Source: Lateolabrax maculatus (lineage: Eukaryota; Chordata; Actinopteri; Acropomatiformes; Lateolabracidae). Taken from it: a stretch of DNA of 64,000 bases. The notes below the pieces were generated by a model, which was given only the letters and a program-made list of their open reading frames with translations, had not been told where the DNA came from and made no database searches. The stretch covers positions 7,498,501-7,562,500 of the forward strand of contig CM062210.1 of assembly GCA_031216445.1 (NCBI GenBank), in the 5' to 3' direction. The translations under genes were made by a program, and so were the position numbers. Shown here piece after piece: positions 13,037 through 25,068 of the stretch; the first letter of the stretch is position 1, and each line of letters starts with the position of its first letter.

Positions 13037-16000
13037 GATTAATGAGCCGACATCGGGGCACAAATTCATGGAGCATTGGCTGTAATTGAGGCATTTACAT
13101 AAATACATCATGGCAGTGGGTCTGTGTGGTCAACATGAAGCCGGCTGTATCCTGCTTAACACAGTGTCGGGCTGCGTGTATACACAATCACCGGTACAGA
13201 TTAGAAAAAATATAAATGCTCCTGTAATAGAGAAAAATGTCAAGGCGTGTACTGTATGAGGCAACAAACCATGTCTGCGGTTCAGGTTGATACTGCAGGT
13301 GATTGATGTGGGTTAGCAGCTGCTGTCAACTGATGTTTTTTCTTGTCAGTGTTCATGAGTGGCATTGAACCTCCTGCTTTCTCAAGCCTGTAATGATAAA
13401 AAAAAAAAAAAGCAGTCCTCTTAGGTGAATTCCTCTCTGGTGCAGAGATCACATGTTCATAAATGATTAAAAAAGCTCATGTTCTGTCTTCACCTGAAGC
13501 TCCTGGATTACTACGGATGCTACAAACTTCAAGATACGTCTCCATAAATTATCATGTTTTTTATGTCAGTCCTTTAAATGTGTGGTGTGCCCCAGGAGAC
13601 AATTCTTGGTCCATTCCTGTTCTCTGAGTGCATGTTCCTCCTTGACAACATAATGTATGGTTGATGATGATACGCATACAGTATATCTCTTTTGATTGCA
13701 GTAATTTAAAGCAGCCTTGTTGCCATAAAAGAAAAGAAAACTTTTCTGCAACTTTACTATGACTTGGCCTAGATACTATTTTGCACAATTATTAACCATC
13801 TTGGAAAGAATGTTAAATATGCTGTAAAAATTATTAATTTTAATACTACATTTCAAGCTGTTTCAATTCAAATAAGAAATATTGCAAACATGAAGCCTCT
13901 TCTTCAACTGAAACATGTTGAAAATACATTTATTGCAGAATACCTCAACCTTAACCAATCAAACAAAAACAAGACATATATCACACATTACACCTCACTG
14001 CTTTCCTGTTCAATTAAAAATGACCTTTAACTTACAAAGCAATTTGAATGACATGGTCAAGCCCTTGTGTACTCAGACGAGTGATCCCCTCTCACTGCTG
14101 GGAGAAGCCTCAGATCCCCAGAGCAGCGACTTTTGGATGTCCCAAGGTCACAACAGGAAACTACATGTGACTGTATTCTTGCTGTTGCTGCACCTGGAAT
14201 ATGAAACAGCCTTTCTCAAAGTCTCATAGAAGTTTAATCTTAGCATATTTTGTATCATGTATCATGTTTTCACTGGCATGCTTTATGTGCAACATATGTT
14301 TTAAGCATTTTATACTCTTGCCTTTTTATGCCTTATTAGGGATTTGACAGTAGAGAGATGCCAGGAAATAAAGAAAGAAAGATGGGGAATGACATCCAAA
14401 GCCAGGCTCGTACTGGGGATGCCATGGTCCATGATCAACGGCCAAAACGGCACCATGCATCCATACATTTACTTTTTGTTGGTCTACATTTTTACATGTT
14501 CTGTTTTTTGTAAAGTACTTTGTAACTGCTGTTACTTAGTTGTTACGTCTTCTCGTTACATGTCAGTGTTGTTGGTATACCACCATGAATTGTAGCATAT
14601 CATTTACAGCATCTTTACTACAACTGGGTATTAAACTACTTCTGTCTTTACCCCTGTGTGCACAGAGAAAGTGTGGCAATAGACTGCAATGCTCCTCACC
14701 CAGAACACAGTTTGGACAAAATATGTCAAAATGTCTCAACACCATTAGATCTGTCTTTGCTTCACTGGTTTGGATGATTTGGGTGATGCACTCTACTCAG
14801 CCTGAAAAAGCCTGATGTGGGTAAAGAGTTCAAAAGGTTCACTTTATGTGTGAAGTTCATGGGGACGGGTTCAAGGAGCTTCCGGCAGATTCTGGCGGAG
14901 GCCGTGCTTCCTCTCCTGAATACCCTTGATGTGCCACGCCAGGAGGAGTTGCTTTTAACTCGTCAAAGTCAATATATCACTTTTTTTACCGACTCACCTC
15001 AAGGGCACCACTTACCAAGATGAAACACATGGACAGTTCTAACATCATTTTAACACAATTAAAACATGGTAACAATGGATATTCTCATAGTTTTACAAAG
15101 TGTTCAGTGCCAATTGTAAAAAAAAATAAATTAAAAAAAAAACTTTACAGAAGGTTTTTGAAGATGTTATATCACTTGGTTATATGGGAACTGAAAACCA
15201 CTGTCCCTATGATAAAAATGTATTTTCCTTTTTAATCCTGAGGACACATATGGATCACCTTATTGTTTTGGGGTGTCTAGTCTAACACCAGATTGTTTTA
15301 CCCAGTTTTCTGTATCATACAGAGTCCTCAGTCCTCTGCCAGACCAGACAACACGTTGCATTACTTACAGCTTTTTTATTTATTTATTTTTTAAGGACTT
15401 TACACACACTCACACTTTATGTAAAAACAACAATTTTAGCAGTGAGTAAAGCATTAATTCTGTTTGGGAACAGGAAGGTTAAACCTTTGCTCTCCAGTAC
15501 CATTAGCGCTGTTATTTCTTGGGGCAAAAGGAAAATGTCTGGCATTTCTCCTGGACTGCAAGTGAAATATTACAGACAGTTAAAACCTGGAAACTAAAAT
15601 GCAAAATGGCCTATATGAGGAATTTGGCTTTAACAGCAAAAAGTAATTTCAAGGAAATAGAGAGCTAGTACAAAGCAATTGACTGCTGAAGAATTAAACA
15701 TCTAAAACATCTCTACATAAACTATAGTTGTATATTACACATTCAGCATTTGAGTTTTGAATGCTTTGTGTGAAATGTGTCATGCTGAGAGGCCTAAGGT
15801 AAAGAAGACGTCTTGTATGACCTACTGTCTCATACAAGCATCCTATATTGGGTGTATATGTGATGGAAGTGTAGGGGGTTGGAGGTGTCATGGTTCAGCA
15901 ATGAAGCATTCCTATGAAATGCAAATTAAACTGCAGAATGCATAAGGAGAAAAGCTTAACCTGACGTTTATATGACAGGGTATATGTCGCAAGAGGGGTG

Positions 16001-17280
16001 GCTACACTTCTAGGAAATTGAATTTTTCTGTGAATTAATCAGCTGCACAGGCATTGTGATTATCTCTGAGCAGAGAATAGTGGTCAAGTGAACATCAGTA
16101 TTAACAGGAATAAAATAATTCTGACTGAATGGTTGGGAAAAAGGAATCAGGAAGATATTGGATCCCTAAATGCAGATTCAACAGATTCTGTTGTTCTGTT
16201 CAAGGATTCAAAAACTGCAGGAAGAATTTCACGTCAAATTAAATCAGACAAAATTAGTAACAAAACCTGCATGGATCAAAATATGTTCAGTCAGCAACAC
16301 AAATTACTGGGAATAACTTGAAATGCTAAAGTGTAAGGAGAGGCTACAGGGAGCAGAAGGGTGTTGGCCCATCATATCTCTTTGGAAGCATACGGCTACA
16401 TAGTTATTGATAAATTACAGGTTTGAGTCAGTCAAGTCTGCAGTATTAAGTATTACTGTTAATCAACACCATGAATGAGAGTCACTATCTAGAATGTGTT
16501 TGAATTCAATATGTAATGTAAATATTTTTGGAGGAGTCGTTGGACTACAAGCAAGCAAGAAAATATAAAAGGTGTTTTCTTTCTCCCCGTTTTATTGTAC
16601 AAGTGCCCGAGGCTTCCATTCTACCAGTCTGTTGAGCATATGGTGTTTATTTCACCACCGTACAACAAATCGGTTTGGGCTCAATTCAAATTTATATTTA
16701 ATCCTGACAGATCTGCGCTCTATGAAGTGGGAACCAATACAAGAACTCATATTTTTTTTTAATAAGCTGCACAATTAACAGTCTGTGCATGTGAAAACAA
16801 CAAGGCATACATACATGGCAGATTTCAAATAGAAATGGGAAATAACATAATGGCAGTGTGGCTGTATCTGAGAAAGAATAAGAATAAGCAATATGCCAAG
16901 ACATGTCACAGTAGAAAACACAAAGGCACAAGGGATAAAATCATTAAAGTTGATTTCCATTTAGCCGCTTCAGTTTCAGGGTCCTGGGATTGTGCATGCT
17001 GCCTCACCGTCACACTCTGCTATGGTTCACTGGGACACTTCAATAGAACAGAGCATTTAATGTTATTATATTATTAACATCAGGGATTCTCCTATTTTGA
17101 CAAGTCTGAATATCTGATGTGAAAAAAAGGCCTATGGACCGTATTTTATACATGTTCATACATGGTTTTGTGCCATTGTAGTCTATGGATGCACAGCCAT
17201 GACACAGGCACCGTATAATGTTTACCATTCACCATCTTTGTTTAGTGTAGTAGCACCCTAACATTTTCTAATTAGTAAAC

Positions 17281-17640
17281 ACCACAGCTGAGGCTGATGG
17301 GAATGTCATTAGTTTTGTAAGTATTTAGTCACAAACCAAAGTACTGGCAAATTGAAATTTTGACCTCGCAGTGGTGCTCGATGAAATGTTGGGCAATCAT
17401 CAAGGTCGTTTATTAATCCTCTGGGCACCATGGCAATCTATCCAATAGTTGTTAATGTAAGTGAAAGCCAAAAATGTCAACCTGACGGTGGCACTAGAGG
17501 TGAAGGGGTATTGCCGAAGTTAGTGGGATTCATCTCCTCGGGAAGATGAATGTCTGTACCAGATGTCATAGAAATAAATCCAGCAGCTGATGAGATATTT
17601 CAGTCTGGACCACACCGACCGACCCTGCCATCCCTGAAGC
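17281..17640 (+). repeat. dispersed teleost repeat, copy 2, with internal duplication
   Basis: Starts near GCTGATGGGAATGTCATTAG, continues through TTTTGTAAGTATTTAGTCAC, GGTGCTCGATGAAATG and ATCCAATAGTTGTTAATG. A second round of the same order follows (GTGGCACTAGAGGTGAAG, GGGATTCATCTCCTCGGGAA, GATATTTCAGTCTGGACCAC), ending in CGACCGACC. This is the longest copy in the window apart from 55890-56285. Confidence 0.65.
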
Positions 17641-19479
17641 CACACCGCTACAAAACACAGACAATATTGCTATTTTTAAACCTATAAATTCATGGGTAAG
17701 ACAACCATGAGCATTTTACCCATGGATGTATAGGTTTTACCTCCACGCTGCTTTCTTCTGATTTGACTTATATATTTTTCTGCAAACAGCAGCAGTTGTT
17801 GGTGTCAGTTGAACACTTTGTTGCTGGTGGCAACCACTCAGTTACCATCAAGGCTCCACAGCAGTTTAACTGACATCGTTACGTCGGCCATTTTGTCAGA
17901 TCTGTGGCCAAGCATATATTAAACAGGCCTCTTTTATTTTGTTCCCAAATGCCCTTACCTGTATGTACTCTTTTTATTACAGCCAACTGTTTTATCATGG
18001 AGCGATTTAGTTAATTAACTGTTGGGCAAACTGTGTGCTACTTATGTATTCCCTTTTTATTTTTACTTCTGTAACTAATTTGACAGTTTTCTTGTTACTG
18101 CAGGCTACTAACTAACTAATTCACTATTGCAATTCCTTTGGTCTAACTCTTGTTTGTGCTATCTCATCTTTTTCTTATTTTATGTATTACTGAATTTGTT
18201 GTCCGATACTGTTTTCACAGTTTCACGATTTCCTACAGGTAAGACTTCAAAGGCCAACACTGTCTTCAACCTTTAATTGAAAGTGTTCTAGCTCTCTGTT
18301 CATAGTGAAGGCATAGTGTCAATGAATGAAGATATTTTTACTAGTTCCTATTTCACCTTTAATATTTTACTTGAAAATAGCTATTTTTTTTAAAGAAGCC
18401 TACAGTTGTTGATTGTGGGGCACAATCGAAAATCCATGTATAAAATTTTAGGATAAACATTCATGAATGCCAGTCTGGATATTTGGGACTTTAGTCCTTC
18501 CTCTTAAAATCTTTTGAATCTGGAAAATGTGGTATTCCAGCAACAATAGACTGACTGAAGTGAAGCCAAAGTACAGTAATATGCACAGCAGAGATAATGG
18601 CATCATGACAAACAAAAGGCTTCTGTCCCCTGCTTACATTTCATAGATGTTATATGATGATGGAAGTGTTATTAAACTATTTTATATAAAAGGAGGAAGT
18701 AATGAGATGGACAAAAGATACCCGTAGGTCATCTGATGGGATTGGAGGAATAAATTCAGTAAAAGCATGTTTATTTGTGTTTTGTTTGTGTGTGACTTGC
18801 GAGTGCATTAATAGCAGTGTTTATCTGTGCCCTCTGTGAAATTAGTCCTTCAGCCTCCCTAAGTAAAGAAAAATGATTACATTCACAAACAAAGCATCAA
18901 TTACAGCTAAGACATAAATTTAAAGCCTGAGTGAGCAGCGGAAAATTAGAGTTCCTTTCATGATATGAATCCACTTACTAACATAGTATTCATCATCGTC
19001 ATCATAATCAGACTCAACAGTCCCAAACAAAAACACTTCTCGGGTCAGGTATGATCAAAGATGAAATATAATCGGTTTTATCTAAACTGGTAGCTGCTTG
19101 GAATATATAATTAAAAGTATTTTAATATCAGTAACAACTAACAATGTAGACAGTAAACAGGCAGCTTGCTACTGATGATGCTGTGTGTGTTTGCTGTTGT
19201 TGTGAGACTTCAGAGCACAGTCAGCTACTGCCATCTAGTGATTAATCCACTTACTGTAGGCTGGTTTTAGGACACAATACAGTGAGCACAAATCACATTT
19301 TGTTATCATGTAACATACTTCTATTCTTCCAGATAGACTTCCACAACTTACTCTACTTTTACTTTATCTGTCCAGGATAATCCACTCAGTATCAATACTG
19401 CTTACCAGGGAGTCTGATACATAACAAATCAAACAATAATACTCTCAAAACATTTTACTTACATAAATATTAGACTCAA

Positions 19480-19830
19480 ATGTATTTAAAGTACCAAAAG
19501 TACATTTCAGAACAATATTTATTATATTTTTGGATTATAATTATGGATGCATTCATGTGTAAGCATCACCAATGTCGCAGCTAGTAAAAGTGAGGTTGAT
19601 TTTAACTACTTTGTATTAGGGCTGTCAAATGAACACATTCATTTCGATTTTATTAAAAAATGTAATTGATTGACAGCCCTACTTTATTTACAACTGGGTA
19701 GCTTAATCCATAAATATAAATCATAATTTATTAGTTGATCATATGTTGTATTAATAAACGGAATTTGAAAAGTATAGCCATCAAAATATGTGTAGTAGAG
19801 TAAAAAGTACTATTGTTACTACTAGTGAAA
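19480..19830 (+). repeat. dispersed teleost repeat interrupted by a hairpin element
   Basis: Contains AGTACCAAAAGTACATTTCA, GGATTATAATTATGGATGCA, TTTTAACTACTTTGTAT and, after the interruption, ACAACTGGGTAGCTTAATCC then GTAGTAGAGTAAAAAGTAC. The two halves read as one continuous element if 19617-19681 is removed. Confidence 0.65.
19617..19681. mobile_element. 65 bp hAT-like palindromic mini-element
   Basis: Bounded by perfect 12 bp inverted ends, TAGGGCTGTCAA and TTGACAGCCCTA, an end sequence typical of non-autonomous hAT elements in fish. The flanking octamers CTTTGTAT (19609-19616) and CTTTATTT (19682-19689) match at 6 of 8 positions, as expected for an old 8 bp hAT target duplication. Confidence 0.65.
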
Positions 19831-20474
19831 TTATGTCTGTTGTGAGATTTTAAATGGGCATCCAGGCTAAGTGGATTTTCCTCTGCTTATTCCATAAAAC
19901 AGAGCTTCACCAGTGTAATTAAATCTGTTCTTTTACTCTACTGAATCAATCAGTGAAATTGACTGTGCAGAAGTTTATAAAGCACAGGTCCTGTGATATA
20001 TTGTTGGTGCCAGCACCAGCACCATACAGCAGTTCTTTTCCAGACCTCTTTTATCAATGGCCTGACAAACTATTTTTCAGTTCTCACACATTTACACGTC
20101 TGCAGGAAGGCAAAATGCACTCGAGAAAGATTAATAGAATCTAAATCTGTACAGTGAACCAAAGAAAAAATACTTTCCCTGCCCCTCGCTGTCATTCATC
20201 AGAAGATAAACACAAATATAAACAACCAGGTGGACAAAGAGTGGAAAATAATTTGTGTGAGTGAGTGAGAGATACTAAATTCCTAAAGCAAGCCATATTT
20301 ATAACGCAGATTTTTCAAATATTGGAGAAAAAAGTACTTATTAGTAATAGAGCTTAATAGATCTTTAAACACTTGTGTTTTGGTCTCATGTTTTAAAATT
20401 AGGCTTTAAGTCAAAAATGTACGTCAGTCTTAAAACAATGTCAAAACTGCAAATATAAAAGGAGGTTATATTCA

Positions 20475-20600
20475 GTGGTGAAACGTATTTAAGTATATCT
20501 ACTCAAATAATATGAGAACTTGAGTATTTCCAAACACCAGTGAAAATGCATGCAATTTTTGCTGTTAGCTGCTACTTATCTGTACTTTTCCTTTAGATTT
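20475..20600 (-). repeat. dispersed teleost repeat, inverted copy
   Basis: Starts CAGTGGTGAAACGTATTTAA and continues ACTTGAGTATTTCCA, the reverse-complement orientation of the family ending in CACCACTG. Confidence 0.55.
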
Positions 20601-21084
20601 TGAATGTGAGACTCTTATTTCAAATGAAGCATTTTTACACTAACATTGTTTATTTTGCTTTAGCTGAGAATCTGAATATTTCTGGCAGAATACAAAGAGC
20701 TAATACAGAAGTCCCTTCAGAGTCCAACTGTTTATTAAATTATAGCTCAGTATATCTGTGCTGTGACCTATTCAAGGGTTAGGGTCGAGGACTAAACTTG
20801 GCCCAACTACTGTTGAAGCCTGAAGCCCATGCTCTAATGTTTACACAACTCAAAGCATTTCCTGGTATCACCTCCTTAAATAAATGTCTAGTTCGGAGAG
20901 ATATAGAACCTGTTGTTCAGTATTGTAAAACCCTGAATTACACAGACCATCAACTGAACACTTCTAGGTGACGGCAAAAGCACAAAAACACATATTGTAC
21001 ACAAAACAACACTAAAACAAGCAACAAAAAGCAACAAAAATAAATAAATAAGTGCACAAGACCCAATCTAGGCTTCACTTTCTA

Positions 21085-21414
21085 GTCATGACGTGAGGCC
21101 TTTACGTGCTTGCGTCACTGGCGTGCGTCAGTGAGGTAGTAAACAGCTTCCTGCAGATCCTCTCACACTCTCCGGATAAAAAGATGCGCCAGCGGTTAAT
21201 ATTTCACCCGCTAAGGGTTTCCAGACGTCCCTGTAAAGGTTATCACCGCTAATAATCCACGCAGATATCAGATGGAGTGATAAATTCTTTTTTTGGGGGG
21301 TGGGTTTTTTTTTTTTTTTTTTTACAAGCCCGCGTCGAGTTACTGTCATAAAGTTAATCTCGGCGGTCGGGCTGGTTCTCAGCCGGCTGAGAGCTCACCT
21401 CGCTCCGGGCTGAC
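21085..21414 (+). promoter_or_regulatory. lrrc14 promoter region with CRE-like sites
   Basis: Upstream of the lrrc14 ATG lie TGACGTGA (21089-21096), TGCGTCAC (21111-21118) and TGCGTCAG (21124-21131), all close to the CREB/ATF core, at the edge of a GC-rich island. A run of 19 T (21305-21323) sits about 90 bp before the ATG. Transcription start is not visible. This is inference from motif resemblance. Confidence 0.4.
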
Positions 21415-23883
21415 ATGGCGCTGTCCCTGGTGGGCCTGTGCGCCCGGGAGGTGGTGAGGGACCACAGCTCGTCGCCCTGCTGGCTGCGGTGGGTGCCCGG
21501 GGAGCTGTACCGGCCGCTGCTGGACGCCGCCTTCGCCGGCTGCAGGCCGCTGGCGGTGGGCGAGCTGGTGCGGCGGTGGCCCGAGCGCACCCTGCGGGTC
21601 GGCGGGCGCAGGAGACCGGGGCAAACTGCGCCGAACCGCCTCTGCATCCAGGCCCTGCTCCTCGCCGTCGTCAGGGGACTGTCGGACCAAAGGTGAGAAG
21701 GTGGCTTGCTTTTTTGCTGTAGTTTTTGTTTGATCGGAGTCCGTGAGTGACGCTGAGCTCTTCGCCAGGTGTGCCCTGCAGGTGCTGGACCTGTGCGGGC
21801 TCCAGGGGGACGAAGGGGGCATGGGGGACCCCATGGGAGGCTGGTCCCTGACCGTGGCCCTGTGCACCATGGTGGTGCAGGCCGGAGCCGCGGCGCAGAG
21901 GGCCCAGAGGAGGGAGCGAGAGCGGGAGAGGAAGCGGTCCTCAGACCTGGAGAGGGAGAGGGACGTGAAGAGAGAGAGGGCCCCGCGGAGGAGGGGGGAG
22001 GAACCGGAGGGGGACGGGAGGGATCTGGGGGACGGGGACGGGGAGAGGGTGGGGTCCTGCGGGGTTGTGGGCGAGGAGGAGCTGATCAGAGGTGTCAGGA
22101 GGAGGATGGAGATGGAGAGGAAGAGGGGGGAGGCGGCGGGGGCAGGTGCGGGAGGCGGTAAAAGGGAGTCAGAGGAGAGAGATTCGGCCGGGGAGGTGCT
22201 GGTGCAGGTGAGGTGCGATCTCTTCGTGAACGCGCGCTCTCTGGAGCGGGTCCGCGTGGCCCTGAGCACCTCGGGGCCCCTCGGGCTGCAGTGCAGGCAC
22301 CTGCGCGCGGAGGAGATCTCGGTGTCCAGCATCCGGGCCCTGCTGGACCTGCTGCCGCGCCGGGGGCTCCTGGGCGTGGACGTCCGCTACAGCAGCCTCG
22401 GCGGGGCCGGCCTGGCCGAGCTGCTGCCGCCGCTGTCGGCCTTCCCCGCGCTGGGCTCCCTGCGCCTGCACTACTGCAACCTGGACTTCCGCAGGGACCA
22501 CCCGGGCCAGGACGAGGCCCTCAGGGACTTGTCCCTGGGGCTGATGAAGCTGCGGGAGCTGCGGAGGCTCAGCCTCACCGCCCTGCGCCTGCCGGGACAG
22601 CTGCGTGTGCTGCTCAGGTGAACCATGTGATAGAAGTTAATCAACTTTTAGACTACGAACTCATTTATATTTGTCCAATCATAGATTTAGGAAATTGAGC
22701 TGAAACGATTAGTCGCTTATTCTGCTATTCAGTGTACAATTCATTTGGAATTATTCACAAAAAAACGTGTGAAAATTTGAAATGGTACACTTCACTACTT
22801 TACTTTCACGGCTGTAACTGATTTTTCTTTTGGATTTGTTTGTGTTTGATAAATATTTAATATTTTGTGGGCCAAATGTTTGGCACGACAGGAAATGATT
22901 TAGGATTTGCAGCTTTTATTTGTTTTATGTTGTAGTGCAGTGAATATGTTTGAGTTTAAAATTTAAGATTGACAAAATAAATGAAGAGGCTACCTTGGCC
23001 TTTAGAAAATTGTGATTGGCATTGTTCACAATATCCTGTGTTTATTTTTTGAAGATTAATCAGTTAATTTAGAAAATAATCCACAGATTAATCCATAATG
23101 AAAATAACAAGTCACAGCCAGAATCTCTAACTACTCGAATTTAAATTGCACTTTTCAATTAAATTTTCAATTGGAAACCTGTTTTTTAATCTTTGATTTA
23201 AAGCAAATCTGCCCAAAACTTAACAGTCTTATTTAGAATGAAGTAAAGGCAGAACACAATCATACATCTTCATTATCACTGTTTAAATGTTCGGTCCTTC
23301 CCTCTGTTGTTGCAGCTCGCTGCCTCAGCCTCTGGAGATACTGGAGCTGCCGTATTTGAGCCTGAGCCCAGCTGACCTGGCCTATCTGTCCTGCAGCCAT
23401 CACGCGTCCACGCTGCAGCAGCTGGATTTGAGTGAGAACCGCCTGGATGAAAACACCCTGGCCTCCATCTGCCGCCTCCTCGCCCAGGCCTCCAGTAGCC
23501 TGCAGCACCTCTCTCTAAGCGGCTGTGGCCTGAATGAAGGCCTGCTGGGACTCTTGCTGCCCTCGCTGGGAGGCTGCTCGGCCCTCAAGAGCTTGGCGTT
23601 GGCCCTGAACCCACTCTCCATGAACGGCCTCACGGACCTGGTGAGGATGGCTGTGAGAATGCCCTCCCTCCGTCACTTACTGTACCCCAACCCCCTGGAG
23701 GACTACCAGCCGGGCCTCCCTGACCAGCCCTCCAGTGCTCAGCTCTTAGACTGGCCCCTGGATGACGCCACGGACGTCAACACGACCAGCAGCCGGCTCA
23801 ACAGGGTGCTGATCGACAGCGGACGCTCTGACCTCTTTCTGACATGCGACCTGCTCAACTATGATAAAGACTTGGTGGACTAG
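21415..23883 (+). CDS. lrrc14: LRRC14, PRAME-like leucine-rich repeat protein
   Basis: Three exons, 21415-21692, 21769-22617 and 23316-23883, spliced in phase 2 twice, give 564 residues; the first intron is only 76 bp. The ATG has a good context (GACATGG) in a GC-rich island. Segments such as CRHLRAEEI, SLRLHY, LLSSLPQPLEILEL, TLQQLDLSENRL and NPLSMNGLTDLVR align with human LRRC14 as I recall it, and fit LRRC14B much less well. The family has PRAME-type LRRs; mammalian LRRC14 is reported to bind the HLH domain of IKK-beta and dampen NF-kappaB signalling. Residues about 137-234 form a low-complexity Arg/Glu/Gly insertion absent from human LRRC14; without it the protein is close to the usual length of about 493. 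Convergent with wdr97. Confidence 0.85.
22618..23315 (+). other. lrrc14 intron 2
   Basis: An AT-rich 698 bp intron between GC-rich exons. I see no other feature. Confidence 0.7.
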
Positions 23884-25068
23884 AGCAGAAGTGGAGGGAA
23901 GGACACGGGTGCTTTTTATTTTGCTCGCCGACACAAACCAGAGCAAAGTACGTACACCTGACAATCTGTCACCCAAATATCAGTGTAGTATTCAGTTATC
24001 TGTTTTTTTTATCCTTTCTTTATCACCTCATGTGACGTCTTTAATCATTCAGTTATGCTTTCCATTATAAACATAACTGAAACAAAGAAGCAATACACTC
24101 AATACAATGCAGACCTCCGCGAGGCCCAACAATCTTCTTTTTAGCCACTATGTTCACAGTCAAAATTGTACAGGTTAAACAACAGGAGTAGTTACATAGC
24201 CACAGTTAAGCATGTTGGTGGGGATAGGGGGAAGTCACTGTGTCACCAAAGCAACAGGTTTGTTATTGTTGGAGGCATAAATGTGATCAGATGGATCAGA
24301 GGATATCACCTAACAAGAGTTGGCCGGATGGCAGAGCCAGAGATAAGGTTTCCTCCTCTGAGGATGTAGGAATCTGCAGTGCTTGCTTCAATAAGATGGT
24401 GCTATACTACTTTAATAAGTTTACTTGTTGACATAAATTACAGTTTTGCTGGTTTTATACCAAAAGTTAGTCTTTGTTCTTCATAATCACATCAACAGGA
24501 TTGTTGGGACACACAGATTAACATCCCCCTTGTTGAAGATTACAGACTATCTGCCCTCGTGCCTTTACAGCTGTCAGCAGTACTTTCTTTATACAAAGCA
24601 ATCATTCAGATATGGTATCTGATCAGTTATTCCATGTGCATACTACTTTTCAACAACAAAAACTACAAGGTTGAAAGTGGTTTCCTTTTATAATGTGTGT
24701 TTGGTAAATATTTGCATACTTTTTCCTTAAATAGGAAATTAATGTAACTGCTAAATATTTAGATTTGTTTCTGTTTTATTCACTGAATCATGCACTTTCT
24801 CTTTGTGCTGTTCTAATTTACATACATACAGTATATCTTGAACATCTGTTTTAAAATGTTCAGGATTTTGCTCTTATGTATTCATTCACCTTGTATATCC
24901 AATCAAAAGTATCACCATTATCAGGAAATGAGTGAACCAAATCACCTTTGTACCACATGAATGCATTTATATAGTGTAAGTTACATAATAAATCAGTCAT
25001 AAAGCAAAGTTTTAAGAGTCATTTAAATGTCCAAAAAGTGTAAAGGGAGTGTTGCAGACTAAGAGGGA
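23884..25068. other. convergent intergenic region / 3' UTRs of lrrc14 and wdr97
   Basis: The 1.2 kb between two stop codons must hold both 3' UTRs. On the minus strand AATAAA occurs at 24780-24775, about 290 bp beyond the wdr97 stop, and is a plausible poly(A) signal. No canonical AATAAA stands out close to the lrrc14 stop on the plus strand. No other gene seen. Confidence 0.5.

Larger units (their letters stand above)
8421..21414. other. intergenic region with repeats, no gene recognised
   Basis: About 13 kb between the divergent mamdc4-like and lrrc14 starts. I read both strands for exons with family motifs and found none; open frames are short and unconserved-looking. Supported content is repetitive and listed separately: a TTAA-bounded element (8797-9117), fragments of dispersed families (about 9290-9420, 10325-10420, 12420-12515, 17281-17640, 19480-19830, 20475-20600), a GT microsatellite (12952-13036) and a small hAT-like hairpin (19617-19681). 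Regulatory elements or non-coding RNA could be present but cannot be called from sequence alone. Confidence 0.55.

Noticed and set aside
12842..13111. Minus-strand frame with repeated His-Thr
   Set aside because: It is a translation of the GT microsatellite.
13915..14815. Cluster of 80-100 codon plus-strand frames in the intergenic region
   Set aside because: No motif, no consistent splice partners, and typical AT-rich random composition.
21379..22332. A 317-codon open frame on the minus strand
   Set aside because: It is opposite the GC-rich exons of lrrc14, has no family motif, and the plus strand has a consistent spliced gene.
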